NCBI GenBank assembly: GCA_033439795.1
Contig: JAUTDP010000004.1
Coordinates: forward strand, 3,224,001 to 3,288,000
Length of the DNA: 64,000 nucleotides
DNA from: Sordaria brevicollis
Taxonomy: Eukaryota > Ascomycota > Sordariomycetes > Sordariales > Sordariaceae
Direction: 5' to 3'
Under the pieces are notes generated by a model. The model searched no databases. It was not told where the DNA came from and worked only from the letters and a program-made list of their open reading frames with translations. Below are positions 53,875 to 64,000 of this stretch, in pieces (position 1 is the first letter of the stretch; each line of letters starts with the position of its first letter). The position numbers were made by a program, and so were the translations under genes.

Positions 53875-56800
53875 TCACACAAAGCCCCTCATCCCCTTGA
53901 AAGCAGGAAGGCTCGACTTCTTCTTCTCGGGCTTATCTTCTTTCTTATCCTTGCGCTCCTTCTTGAGAGCGTTCGGAAGCACCCCTATTCCAGTTCAGTT
54001 AGTAGCCGCTTAACGGGGGGAAAAAATCAACAGGGCGAAGATCAGAACATACCCTTTCCATGGTGCCTTTCAGCAACCGGACTGGTTCTCGAAGACGTCC
54101 GACCTGACGTATCACCGCTTCCTCCTTCAGCTCCGGGAGGAGTTCCTGGGCGGCGGGCCGAAGTTGGCGAAGAGACAGAGCTTGTTCTTGTCGCAGGTAA
54201 TATCGTCGGGGTGGAACTGCGGAAAATGCCTTCCATGCTGTCTGTGTCAGAAAACCCTCGATTTGTCGTCCGAGAATTAATCGGACTGCCTGATCGAGGC
54301 GTCATCGCTTCTGGTCCACCGTCCAACGGAGTCGATTGGCCGTCACTCAGCGAGAGTATTCTGCTCGAAAGCTCTTCGTTTGTAGATCTCAGCTCAAGAA
54401 GCGAGGCCTCCATCTCCGTGCATTTGCGTTTCAGTGTTTCGCATTCCTTTTGTAGCTCCATCTGCTTCGCCCTGCTCGTGGCCAAAGCTGATTCAAATAC
54501 GGCTACTACGTTGTCGACGCTCCTGGCCCTACTCTCCTTGACAACCTTGGCTAGTTGATCACTGAGGTCCGCAATTCGGGATTCATAGTGCTTCCTCACT
54601 CTCTCAATCTGCAGCTCGTGCGCGGTAACTTGTTGTGACAGCTGCTCTGCCCGAGCTTCGGCCAAGGAGGCGCTCTCTATCGCCTGTTGCATTTTCATTT
54701 CCTTGCCGTGATATGCACGCTCCGATTCGGTGAGACGAGCTACTTCACCCTTTAGTCTGTCGATCTCTTCCGTACTGATGTCGATTGCCTCGTTGCTCTG
54801 CCTATACGCCAGCATTGTTCTCTCGGCCGCCTCAGCAGCGCTGCGTAGTCGGTCGCACTCTTTTTGACAATCTTCGAGCTGCTGCTTCAAGGCAAGCTCT
54901 TCTGCTGCCCATTTCTTCTGCTCCTCGCGCAAAGCCCGTAGCTTGGTGGACAGATCGCTCTCCCATTTCTTTGCAATGTTTCGGCGGTGGTCAAACTCTT
55001 TCTTGACTTGTGCTTCCCCTCGTTTGGCTTCATCAAGTCTTTGTCTCAAGCTTCGGTTGGCCATAACAAGGTTCTGCGTCTCAGCCTCGGTGGCAGCTTC
55101 CCGGACCTGTTTACGACGCAGTTCGCCCATGTGCATCATGTGTTGCTGCTTGATATAACGCTCGAACTGCAAATCATTGAGAAGTAACAAATTCTGATGG
55201 TAGAGAAGCGAAACACGATTGTTTACCTCACCACTGAGTCCTTGCTGGTTAAGTGAATCGGACGATTCCTCGACCTGTCCTTGGCTTTTATCCCCTGCCC
55301 CTTCCTGGGTCCCGAGGGGCAACGAGGGCACACTGACATTAGCTAGTGATTGGCGAAGCCCAGATATGCTGGCCTTGTACGTTACAAGCCTATCATGGAG
55401 TTGGCTATGCGGTTGTTGATGAGGTAAAAGGATAGGACTGTCAGCGACTTCTTGGCCAGCAAGGGAAATCTGGTCCGAAGGCAGATTTGTGTTATCACCT
55501 TGCTGACTGGCAGTGTCGATGATTGGACCATGCAAAGAAGGTTCTCTTGATGGCTCAACTTGTGACCGTAATATGCTGGGCGTAGACTCTACCCCTGATG
55601 GAACACCTCCAAGGTCCGAAGAGCCATTCAGAATGGCTTCCATATCATCTTCACCAAGTTCCTCGCCCACCACTTGGTCCAGACCCACGGGTAGTGGGGT
55701 GATATTACGAGCATCGGAAGAGTTGAGTCTCGACTCTAAAGACAGAGCCATGCACTCAGCAAGAACTTCGTCCGCCTCACTGTTGAGCCATCGGCTCATA
55801 TCAGTCTTCTCCGAGTCGATCGTCAGGTTGTAAAAATTTGGATGCAAAAGATGGTGTTTGCGAAATCTCTCGGACCTGTCCCGGATCTCCATAGCCTGAA
55901 CATCAATATCGTCATCGTTGTTCGCATGACGCAAGTATCGCTGAGGCTTTCGGATGTAGTCTAGAAAGTTGATGGGATATAAGCCATAGAGAACAGAGAA
56001 GTAGCCCGATAGGTAAGGAATCGAGCTTCCGTCGTGATCAGGATCGAGAAGCACCCTCTCCCAGGTAACTTCTTTGGATCCACCTTCAGGGCCGATTTCC
56101 GTGTGCTCTTGCGCAAAGTAGCTATCCCTATCCCAAAACAGCAGTCTGGCGTATATATTGAACAGCTTGGGCAAGAACGGTACGAGCGAGCTGGGTATGT
56201 AAGGCAACACCATGATCAACGCCACCAGAGCCATGGTGACAGTGGCTGTCGACTCGTCCTGTTGCAACGAGTTAAGAATGTTGTTGAATAGTGGCGTTTG
56301 TAATACAACATGAAGATGTGGAGGTTGACTCTGAACAAAATCGCATAGCAAGCTGACGGCAAAGTTACGATAATCTCTCTTGACGAAATACCGATCCAAG
56401 CAAGCCATGAAGCCCTGCCGAGTGTTAGTCATAAACAGTATGCGCAAGGAGAGCCGCGAGGATGCAAACCTTTGGGTCCTTCTTTCCAAAGGCCATCAAG
56501 GCCTTCTTCACCATGCGGTCCTTGAAGTCCGCCACCGGGAAAGAGTTCATCTGGCTCGCACGAGCGTCCATCCATCTGCTCAGTAGACGTTCGGTGAAGG
56601 GAGAAAGGCTTGCCTCGGACGAGTTTGACGATTCATCGAACCGGTCAATCATAAGCAGGTCTAGCGTGTTCGTGGCAACCTCACGGGCCAGGCCTTTTTC
56701 TTGGCCGACATATTCCAACACAGGGTCAAGAAGTCTATCCCACCACTCAAATATTCTGGCAGGCGTCTTCATGGCGGGACGCAGTTCCCGAAGGATCGCA

Positions 56801-57124
56801 AGAAAGGCCGCATATTTTCCGGGCTGGTTCTCCACGTTCTTGGTGTAGATGGAGAGAAGCTCCTCGTTCAACCGGTCTGCAGCTCCATCTTCGGCGTGCT
56901 CATGCCGTTCCAGATAGTTGCGAATCAAGATGTTGAGGTCGTCGGGGAGAGGCAGGTTTGGTGTCTGGATGAAGCTAGTGAGAGCCCTGGTGAGATCTTT
57001 GGTAGACCTGTTTCACGTTGATGGCTTGTTAGACTTTGCAGCAAACAAAGAGGCGTGGCATGATCGATGCTAGACAGCAGTTATTGAGTTGAGTGTTCGG
57101 GCGGACTTACCCAGATGAGGCCAT
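53875..57124 (-). CDS. tsc1: Hamartin / TSC1 homologue, TORC1-inhibitory TSC complex subunit
   Basis: TSC1 scaffolds TSC2, the Rheb GTPase-activating protein that restrains TORC1 (family knowledge). Exons 57124..57111, 57007..56470, 56414..54053 and 53984..53875 give 1007 residues. The first coding exon is just 14 nt (MASS plus two bases). The N-terminal alpha-solenoid typical of hamartin is visible: LPLPDDLNILIRNYLERHE; EWWDRLLDPVLEYVG; GFMACLDRYFVKRDYRNFAV (joined at intron 2); LVPFLPKLFNIYARLLFWDR; and the diagnostic YLSGYFSVLYGLYPINFLDY followed by IRKP. A disordered Ser/Gln linker precedes a long coiled coil (about residues 585-865) from YHQNLLLLNDLQFERYIKQQ onward. The last exon adds a Lys-rich tail (KKERKDKKEDKPEKKKSS). 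It is divergent from the DJ-1 gene. Confidence 0.93.
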
Positions 57125-58980
57125 CGTGATCAATGGGGTGGCGGGCACATCCAGTTAAGGGTCCAGTCCCGTAGGGTTAAGGTCGCGAGCTTCCGAGTTC
57201 TCGTTGGTCACAAGGGTGCCCAGAATTCTCGCAAAGCCGTAATACGGACCCGCTCGCCCTTCGAAGCGGCCACCCAACAACGGAGGATTTTTGTGAGATC
57301 AGTCGATCGGAAAGTAATATCAAGGTGAGAGGTTTCTGAATTCGAGCTGAGTATATGTGTCGGAACTTGGACGATGATATGAGAGATGGGATGGCAGTGA
57401 CGGAATGTACTTGACCGAGGCTGACGAATCGGCTACGGGCTATCACAATCTCGGCCCAACCACAAGGCAGTCACTTCCCCAAAGGCACCCAGACTGTCCC
57501 GCACTATCTGAGTCTGCTCGAGGAGGCTCAAAGCTGGCGCTCCACAACGGTCCCTCCTTTTCGCTTATCAGAACTGTCCGCTGGTGAAAAACGTCCAGGC
57601 CGACAGCTCTACAGCTTGAGACACCTGTCAGGGTGTAGAGGTACCTTGGTACCTCTTACGAAGGAGCCGTATCGGGTGATCTGTGGTGAGGTTTTGCGTA
57701 ACCCCGGCGGCGGTACTTGTAAGGTAGGCAGAGGTAAGGTAACCCGGATGGCGGCTCAGTTAGTCAGTGAAGCTCAAACTTCTGACCCCTGACAATCCAA
57801 CGGCGCGACACGGCAGTTATCCTCAGTGTCTCGATAAACTGGAACAGGGGCTTGGAGGCTCAAGATACGATATGGCGTGTTCTCGCTCCAACTGACTGGA
57901 TGCTCTGAATAGTCAATTGCGCTGCCGCGGTTTGGCCCGAATCAAGGAGCTTTGGGGTGTCGTCGTTCAGTCCTGTCTTTGTTGTTCCAGGGGTCGTAAT
58001 GTTTGGTCGCAATAACCTTACGAGAGTGGAATCCATCCGTTGAATCGTGCCACTGCCTGCCCTGAGGTGGCCCGCTTGTACCGTAGTGCTGTCCCACTCC
58101 AATTTTTAACAGCTGTCCGGCAAGCGGCACCTGCCCGAAGAACAGACCACGCATCAGGTCGTCCGGTTCCACTTACGGGGCAGCCGCGATGGGAAAGGAC
58201 CCGCCTGTCAGCAGGTCACCCCTGGTCGCTTCCGGGTTTGGTGCACCTCGAGCGCGCCAAGACCTTGTGGTTCAACGCTACCCCGCATTTTCAACGCACG
58301 TCAGGTCCCACCAAGTGGGGTTCTCAAACAAGCTCCCAGGACCCGGAGCTGCAACAAGTGGTACGACTGCCGCTACGGCACGCGCCATTCCTTTCACGGT
58401 CCAAAGTGAGGTTCTATCCCATTCGCCATTGAGGTTCTCTACCGCACAAGAGCTTGCCGGCCGCGGATGCATACGACTGTTTGCGGACAGAGGTGCACCT
58501 CGATGACTGCTACTCCAACAAGAGGGAGAGGACGATCTGGGCATTCATTTGCCAATTCTGGGCCATCACTGAAGGCTCGAACCCTCCCCCCCTCACGTGG
58601 GGTGATCATCTGGCACGACGCCTTCCTTCCAGTCATGGCTTCCGTCCCCCTCAATCCCCTCATCGAGCTCTGTCCATTGAGGTTGAAGTCTGTCCCGTGT
58701 CTCATTTAAAGGAGAAGCTCTCCGTGCGCCCCGCGGCATCCGTCTCTCTCTCTCTCTCTTGTTCAATCCATCTGACAAAGGTGATCCCATACATAACAAA
58801 TCCATAAACACCCTCACTCGATCTTGAGAGAACCCCCTCTCCGAGACATTCCACAGTTCCCCGAATCCTATCATTGTTTCTAGTTCGCGGGCAAGTAGAA
58901 CACCAGATCATTGTGATCCATTCTCCATTCCTCACTTCTCATTCAACCACCACAACCACCGCAACAACAACGTCGTCAAG
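57125..58980. other. 1.86-kb divergent intergenic region (tsc1 / DJ-1 gene)
   Basis: Should hold both promoters. It contains a TACCTTGGTACC palindromic tract near 57642..57656, a CT dinucleotide repeat at about 58743..58758 and a CAACCACC-rich leader just before the ATG at 58981. The open frames up to 130 codons lack domain features. Confidence 0.5.
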
Positions 58981-60004
58981 ATGGCACACAAATCGTCTGC
59001 AGTGGCCGATGAGCCCATTGATGTGCTCTTCGCCCTGCATCCTAAATTCAACCTCATGGACTTTGCCGGTCCCCTCGAGGTCCTTACCACCGCCCTGCAC
59101 GAGGCGAACGATCCTTGTAAGACACCTAGGCGTCTCATCATTGAGTCTGGCCCGTCTTTGTCAAAGAGAAAAATGACTGATATTGGGTTCACGAAACAGC
59201 TTCCAGGGCCTTCGAAGTCACCATCGCCTCCGGCGAGCCGACCGTTCTCTCGGACCAGGGGGTCATCGTTCAGTCCCAGATTACTTGGAAGGAGGCGCAC
59301 GAGCGCCTGTCAGAATTCGACGTCCTCGTTATCGTCGGCGGCAATGTGGACGATGCCCGCCTGAAGTCTAAGGCCGAACCTATGCCTCTCATTACCGCCT
59401 ACACTGAGATCCAGAAGGCTGATCCTACCCACGAGCGTACCCTGCTCTCCATCTGTACTGGATCCGTCTTCTTGGCCGAGCTCGGTGTCCTTTCTGGTCT
59501 TGCTGCGACCACCCACCCCGACTACATGACCCAGTTTGAGAACCTCTGCAGTCACTCGGCTGTTCGTGACGGCGTTGAACGTACTGATGTCATGGAAGAT
59601 GCCCGATACGTGGTGAACAACTTGCGCTTCGACATTGGTGACGAGGATGAGAATCCCTACGTGCGACGCAAGTCTGATGCTGGCCGTCGTCCTTCCAATG
59701 CCCGGTAAGTGCTGATATCTTTACGCGGGGAGCTTGCGCTGTCACCCGGAAATCTACTGACACATACCAAAGAAAGGGATCCATGTCCTTCAAGAGCGCC
59801 ACTCGCCGCGAATCCATTGTCCGTCGCGCAGCAATGCGCCTAGGTGGGCTGCGTGTCATTACGAGTGGGGGAGTGGCCGCTGGCCTGGATGCAGCTCTGT
59901 ATCTGGTCAGCGTCATGGTCTCCGAGGAATCTGCTAACGAGGTTGCCCGGGTTATGCAGATGACCTGGACCAAGGGTGTTGTTGTTGATGGTCTTGATGT
60001 TTAA
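58981..60004 (+). CDS. DJ-1/PfpI-family protein (class I glutamine amidotransferase-like)
   Basis: Exons 58981..59116, 59200..59704 and 59773..60004 encode 290 residues. The flavodoxin-like fold of the DJ-1/PfpI superfamily is visible: IDVLFALHPKFNLMDFAGPL (first strand and helix), VTIASGEPTVLSDQG, FDVLVIVGGNVDD, and the nucleophile elbow LLSICTGSVFLAELGVLSG with the conserved Cys at about 131. After the second intron ITSGGVAAGLDAALYLV supplies the end motif (TSGG-x3-GLD). Between them is a fungal-type insertion rich in acidic and basic residues (EDENPYVRRKSDAGRRPS). Members act as glyoxalases, proteases, isonitrile hydratases or stress chaperones; the reaction here cannot be told from sequence alone. 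The ATG lies right after a CAAG context (tcaagATGg). Confidence 0.9.
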
Positions 60005-60481
60005 AGCGAGGCGTTGGTGGTTACACAAAATGGTCTATGGGTTTTTTTTTTTTCGGACCATATGTACTTATACCAGGATGAAAGGACATCCGATGACGGA
60101 AATGACTGAAACGAAATAAAAATTAATACTTCCAGCTCTTTCATCCGTCGTGGTTCAAGATGGAGCAGGCATGGGTATGGGTCTTGCATCCCAACTTTAA
60201 AGTTTAGTGTCCGGATCCGCTGCACCCACTTTCATCGCTGCCGGAGCTTCAATGCTCCACTATGCGGGGAACATAGCCCAACAGCTCCCTTCACAAGGCC
60301 GCCAGCTGGCGCCGGTCCGGGGAAAATGCGGAAAATATTATCGAAACGGGGACCGTCAATCTTTCAATCGGCCGGCTGCTCCAGATTCTCGGGTGCTGTG
60401 AGTACGGATCCCCGGCGCGACCTCACTCACTGACAAGGCGCGTTTCCTCACGTCTTCCACATACCCACCAGATCCGGCACA
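60005..60481. other. Intergenic, DJ-1 gene to uL23m gene
   Basis: 0.48 kb: a T13 run at about 60041..60053 in the DJ-1 3' flank, then the uL23m promoter. Nothing else is seen. Confidence 0.5.
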
Positions 60482-61345
60482 ATGGCCTCCATAGCGAAGA
60501 CTGGTGCTGAGGCACTGAGGAATGCCCCCTTCAAGTTGGGCCAGAAGCAGATCTTCCTGTAAGAAATTATATTTACCAGATTGCGATGCGATGGCGCCCC
60601 GTCATACCTGCATTTTCCGAAGAGATTCCCGTTCCGTTCCCTATAGCTCGTGCGATCGCAAACATGACACCACATCCATTCATCCGTCTCGCTTTCTCCC
60701 AGACCCAAGCTTTAGAGCCGGCCCTAACAAATTGATTCTCTACCGTCAAACAGGCCAAACCACGTCATCACATTTGTCCGCCCGCTGCCCAAGCAGCCGC
60801 CCAACCTCGCGACCTTCGTCGTCCCCCTCGAGTTCAACAAGCTTGACCTGCGCGACTACCTCTGGAATGTCTACAACGTCGAGGTGACGGGCGTGCGCTC
60901 CTTCGTCAACCAGCGCCGGCACGAGAAAAGGCACGGTGACTTTGGCAACTGGCGCCGCCCCAAGTCGCAAAAGATGATGATCGCCGAGCTGGTCAAGCCG
61001 TTCGTCTGGCCCAAGTCGCTCGGCGAGGAGGCCCGCGAAGGATTCGACTACAAGGCGTTCAAGGCCCAGGAGGCGGCGCGTGCGCGTCACGATCACATCA
61101 TGGGCCTCAGATCTGCCGGCGCTTTGCCCTTGCCAAGCCAGGAACCGACTCAAAGGGATCGCCAGGCCATTAAGAAGCGGCAGGACAAGCTGCTCTCGGG
61201 CGAGGAGACGTGGACGCCCGGCAAGGTGAAGTCGTTCCTGAACTCGCACGTCGTGCCGGAGGAGGAAGGCTGGGCGGAGGTGGAAGAGGACGTGTCTTTG
61301 GATGCGGCGGCGGAGGCGGAGGCGACTAAGGAGAAGAAGCTATAA
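60482..61345 (+). CDS. Mitochondrial large-subunit ribosomal protein uL23m (Mrp20-type)
   Basis: Exons 60482..60558 and 60754..61345 (195-nt intron, branch CCTAAC, acceptor CAAACAG) encode 222 residues. uL23m sits at the exit tunnel of the mitoribosome (family knowledge). The ribosomal L23 core follows the short basic N-terminus: LGQKQIFLPNHVITFVRPLP (joined across the intron), ATFVVPLEFNKLDLRDYLWN and VYNVEVTGVRSFVNQRR. A fungal C-terminal extension carries WRRPKSQKMMIAELVKPFVW and ends in an acidic Ala/Glu/Lys tail. It is convergent with the MT-A70 gene. Confidence 0.92.
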
Positions 61346-61692
61346 ATATATAAGGGTCGCCGGAGATGTACTCGACACTTGTCCCACCAGATCATTGGAC
61401 TGCTTTTTTGGGAAGGGAGAGTCAGGAACAACTTGGGGATGATGAGGCAAAGGGAAGGACAGGGAGAGCGAAGGAAAAACGACAGTCCCCTTCCTTTTCA
61501 CGCAACGGAAATGAGTAATCTTGGAGCGGATGAAGAAATTTGGCATTGGCTTGGAACCTGATTGTATGATATATCGCACCTGTTGGACAGGGAGTCAAAC
61601 ATTTGCGGTTTTACTGTGTAACAAAATGTACAATACGATATAAAAGAAGTAGAATCGGGGCGAAAAAGCACTAGAAAGGCGTTCCGGCTGTC
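61346..61692. other. Short convergent 3' region (uL23m / MT-A70)
   Basis: 347 nt between two convergent stops; TATAAATATATAA just after the uL23m stop region could serve 3'-end formation. No gene. Confidence 0.5.
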
Positions 61693-62955
61693 TTATCTAT
61701 ATGGTACTGCTTCCCTCACCTTTTTGTTTGAAGCATCGAGCCTCGTTTTTCCTGCCCTTTCTTCTTTTTCTTTTGCTTCCTCATCTGCAATACCGTCTAC
61801 CCAATAGCTTCGGTGTTGAAACAACAGACACTGGTCACCCCAGCTCCACAATCCTGCCGTCAAGTTCCTGGCAAAGACTTCCAGGGCCTGATAATTGGGC
61901 GGCAGGAGGTCCGCCAACAGGCCCCGAAGGTTAGGTTTCCTAGAATGGACGTCCGGCACCGCTACAATAACTCTGGTCTCAATAGGACTTCGTTTCTTGA
62001 CACCATCCGGGCCTGCAGTGCCACCACGTCTTTTCCTCGCGAGCAGAAGCCGTTCCCACGGTTTCCTCCATGCGGAGTCCAAACTCACAATCGGCTCTCC
62101 GTTCGTGGTCACCTTCAGCCATATCCACTCGCCCACCAGTTCGACTTGCCACTCATCAAAGATGCCCTTCGGGCCCGTGAGAGTGTCGGCAGCTCGCGCC
62201 GAGTTTGTCACCCACACAGCGACAAGACCGTCCTCCGAAAGGTGTGACGCGACGGGAATCTGCGAGAGGAGGTCCCTGATAGAATCCGCGTCACGAACTG
62301 GCTGGTAAATGCGTTTTCCCTTTTTCCTCTTCGCAGACCGGTTGGGCCATGGCGGGTCCATGATGATCAGGTCAAACCCCTTGGATGGCGCCGTCGCGAG
62401 AAACTGAGATCGCTGAGACTCCACCGTCCCAAGCAGGTAGTGAGATGCCTTGGGAATGATGTAATGTGAAAGATCTGACTCTGTCGGCGTCGTCCCACCA
62501 AGGGCATCATCGCCAAGCTCGTTAGGGCCTCTTCTCGCTTTGTCTTCTGAGACATCGTCAGCAGCATCCTCTTCTTCGTTAGACCCCCGTTTTCCGTTGC
62601 GATTGACATCCTCCGCCTTTGGTAGGCAATGACGCGGTAAACACCATTCCCGTCCTTTGTAAGAGTTCTGAATGTCTTTGAGCGCCGCTTCGACAGCGAA
62701 ACGGGTCATCAGTTCTGCGATATGAGCGGACGCGGTCGGAGCAGCGGACGGTGATTTCGATTTGGGTTCTGGAGTCTCAAACGGAGACGATGGAGGTTCT
62801 GATGAGATCAAGGACCGAAGCTTCACCCCCGATGTTAGCGCGCCATCTTCTTCAAGTTCGCTTGGGAGGAGCTGAGCTTCCTCGAGCGAGCGAGGCAGAT
62901 CAAGGAGGAACACAGTCTTGTTGTCATTGTGATATAGCACCGACGAGTGAACCAT
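61693..62955 (-). CDS. MT-A70 family adenine N6-methyltransferase, METTL4-type
   Basis: Single exon, 420 residues from ATG 62955. MT-A70 enzymes transfer methyl from SAM to adenine N6; METTL4 relatives modify U2 snRNA or DNA (family knowledge, substrate here unknown). The catalytic DPPW is at residues 200-203 in FDLIIMDPPWPNRS, preceded by FLATAPSKG. Downstream strands are VASHLSEDGLVAVWVTNSAR, WQVELVGEWIWLKVTTNGEP and the KPWERLLLARKR segment, then the end motif KPNLRGLLADLLPPNYQALE and EVFARNLTAGLWSWGDQCLLF, as in METTL4/IME4-like proteins. The N-terminal 190 residues are acidic and poorly conserved-looking. The tail is Lys/Glu rich. The active-site motif is intact. Confidence 0.92.
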   Translation of the reverse strand: MVHSSVLYHNDNKTVFLLDLPRSLEEAQLLPSELEEDGALTSGVKLRSLISSEPPSSPFETPEPKSKSPSAAPTASAHIAELMTRFAVEAALKDIQNSYKGREWCLPRHCLPKAEDVNRNGKRGSNEEEDAADDVSEDKARRGPNELGDDALGGTTPTESDLSHYIIPKASHYLLGTVESQRSQFLATAPSKGFDLIIMDPPWPNRSAKRKKGKRIYQPVRDADSIRDLLSQIPVASHLSEDGLVAVWVTNSARAADTLTGPKGIFDEWQVELVGEWIWLKVTTNGEPIVSLDSAWRKPWERLLLARKRRGGTAGPDGVKKRSPIETRVIVAVPDVHSRKPNLRGLLADLLPPNYQALEVFARNLTAGLWSWGDQCLLFQHRSYWVDGIADEEAKEKEERAGKTRLDASNKKVREAVPYR

Positions 62956-63618
62956 GTTCTCACTTCTCACTGAGCCGGTGCTGTGAGCCTGGGCGGGATG
63001 GGGATCCGTTGGACGAATGTCCTTGTCTGGGGATGAGGGACCAGACCCGGTTTATCGCTGCACCCCGCAAAAACCTCGAGCAGAAACAGGGACGAAGCGC
63101 GGAGGAAGATCGTGATTCAGGTCCCAGATCATCCAAACAGTGGGAGTGTTGCAACTGCCCTGCCAGGTCCCGTCCAGTCGCAGCTAGCGATGATGCTGAA
63201 TGTGGAGCCTCAATCACGGCGGATGGATGCGGGTGAAAGGGTCCTCCAGAATTGGTAACAAAGACAGGTCGTACGTAACAATCGATAACAATTTCACAAG
63301 CCGAGGACAATGGCGGCCTTCTGGACGTCTGGGCCGCGCTACACTATCGCTTGAGGGTCTCGTGACCAGCACAAATGGTTCCAGGTTGTTTTGCAGATTA
63401 CTCAGCCCCGCAACGGTTCCAGGTTTCCAGAATGGCTTCGGCAATCCTCGGCTGGCAGGGACCGGCTGGCGGGGGAATTTGGGAATTTGGAGGTCAAAGT
63501 GAGAGCACCTGCACCCGAAGCGGTGTTGGAGAGAGAGAACGGTGGACTTTTTGAATGCGCCCTCCAATGTCGCTTTCCCCGGCTCCGCTGCAAACCGTGT
63601 GATGTAATAATTCCAGTA
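62956..63618. other. Upstream region of the MT-A70 gene
   Basis: Presumed promoter and 5' flank, 0.66 kb, ending at the TA target of the MITE at 63619. Short noise frames only. Confidence 0.5.
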
Positions 63619-63961
63619 CAGTAATTACCCCTGCAGTTGCAAGTGGGGCGTGCAACTCGATTTCTTTGCAAAAGGGGGGGCTTTGCAAAAGAGGGAGGAA
63701 GTGCACAGGCCACCCTAAAGCCTTCTGGCCAATGGGCGAGGGCGACCAGCGCGAAAAAGGGGGTCGCCAAGCCCCCGGTATGCGGGTATAAGTTACCGCA
63801 CCACCAAAATCAGACCCCTGCTTTTGCAAAATCCGGCCTTGAGCCGTTGCAATAGCAGTTAGCAATCCTCCCCCGCAGACGGAATGCGTGCAGCCAGATT
63901 CCTTAGCAAAAGGGGGGGTTTTAGCAAAAGGGGGGGCTTGCAACTGCAGGGATAATTACTG
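63619..63961. mobile_element. 343-bp Tc1/mariner-type MITE with TA target duplication
   Basis: Ends CAGTAATTACCCCTGCAGTT plus GCAAG (63619..63643) and its inverse (63937..63961, one mismatch) are flanked on both sides by TA (63617..63618; 63962..63963). CAGT ends with TA duplication are the hallmark of Tc1/mariner elements. The interior carries several degenerate TTGCAAAAGGGGGG or TAGCAAAAGGGGGG motifs near both ends and no coding capacity. The first nine bases, CAGTAATTA, also start the inner inverted block of the element at 3375. Confidence 0.88.
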
Positions 63962-64000
63962 TACCTGTATCGAACCCTCCGAAATACCTTCACTTTTCCT

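Noticed and set aside
58040..58544. Overlapping 88-130-codon frames upstream of the DJ-1 gene
   Set aside because: No domain, frames on both strands overlap, and the location fits a divergent promoter.

Overview
The window is nuclear DNA of a filamentous ascomycete, most likely a Sordariomycete and probably Sordariales. Genes are monocistronic and split by short GT-AG introns (50-125 nt) with CTAAC or CTGAC branch sites. Intergenic DNA is rich in TACCTA/GGTAC motifs, and the proteins read as fungal orthologues (STRIPAK MOB adaptor, NOT2, MSS116, PEX7, TSC1, Zn2Cys6 factor). No rRNA gene or convincing tRNA was found. All exon structures were worked out by eye from frame continuity, splice sites and protein motifs.

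Layout. 1-13 kb is gene dense: a phocein-type MOB gene (cut by the left edge) diverges from a COG0523 metallochaperone GTPase; then NOT2, a CUE-domain ER protein, an unrecognised membrane protein and the mitochondrial DEAD-box helicase MSS116 all point right. 13.9-23 kb holds three leftward genes: a large low-complexity protein whose frame is cut by a single UAG, an inactive E2-like (UEV, Fts/AKTIP-type) protein, and a CCDC124/Lso2-type ribosome factor. 23.0-36.4 kb is a 13.4-kb stretch of ordinary base composition with no gene I can support; it carries two inverted-repeat elements near its left end. 36.4-50.2 kb holds an MFS transporter, a Zn2Cys6 transcription factor with a Gln/His-rich tail, a CUE-AlkB-GRF dioxygenase divergent from PEX7, and an NTF2-like membrane protein. 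50.8-51.3 kb is a fold-back element with tRNA-like Pol III boxes. 51.8-63 kb holds a single-pass membrane protein, TSC1 (hamartin) divergent from a DJ-1/PfpI protein, mitoribosomal uL23m, and an MT-A70 (METTL4-type) methyltransferase. The right edge carries a small Tc1/mariner-type MITE.

Functional links are loose, as expected for a fungal chromosome: signalling and growth control (MOB, TSC1), mRNA decay (NOT2), mitochondrial expression (MSS116, uL23m), ER and peroxisome biology (CUE protein, PEX7), ribosome recovery, and nucleic-acid modification (AlkB-type and METTL4-type enzymes). The observation most worth following is the lone in-frame UAG in the 13.9-17.4 kb gene. The frame, splice phases and apparent fold continue for 772 codons beyond it, and reading UAG as UGG would restore a tryptophan, as fungal A-to-I mRNA editing is known to do.
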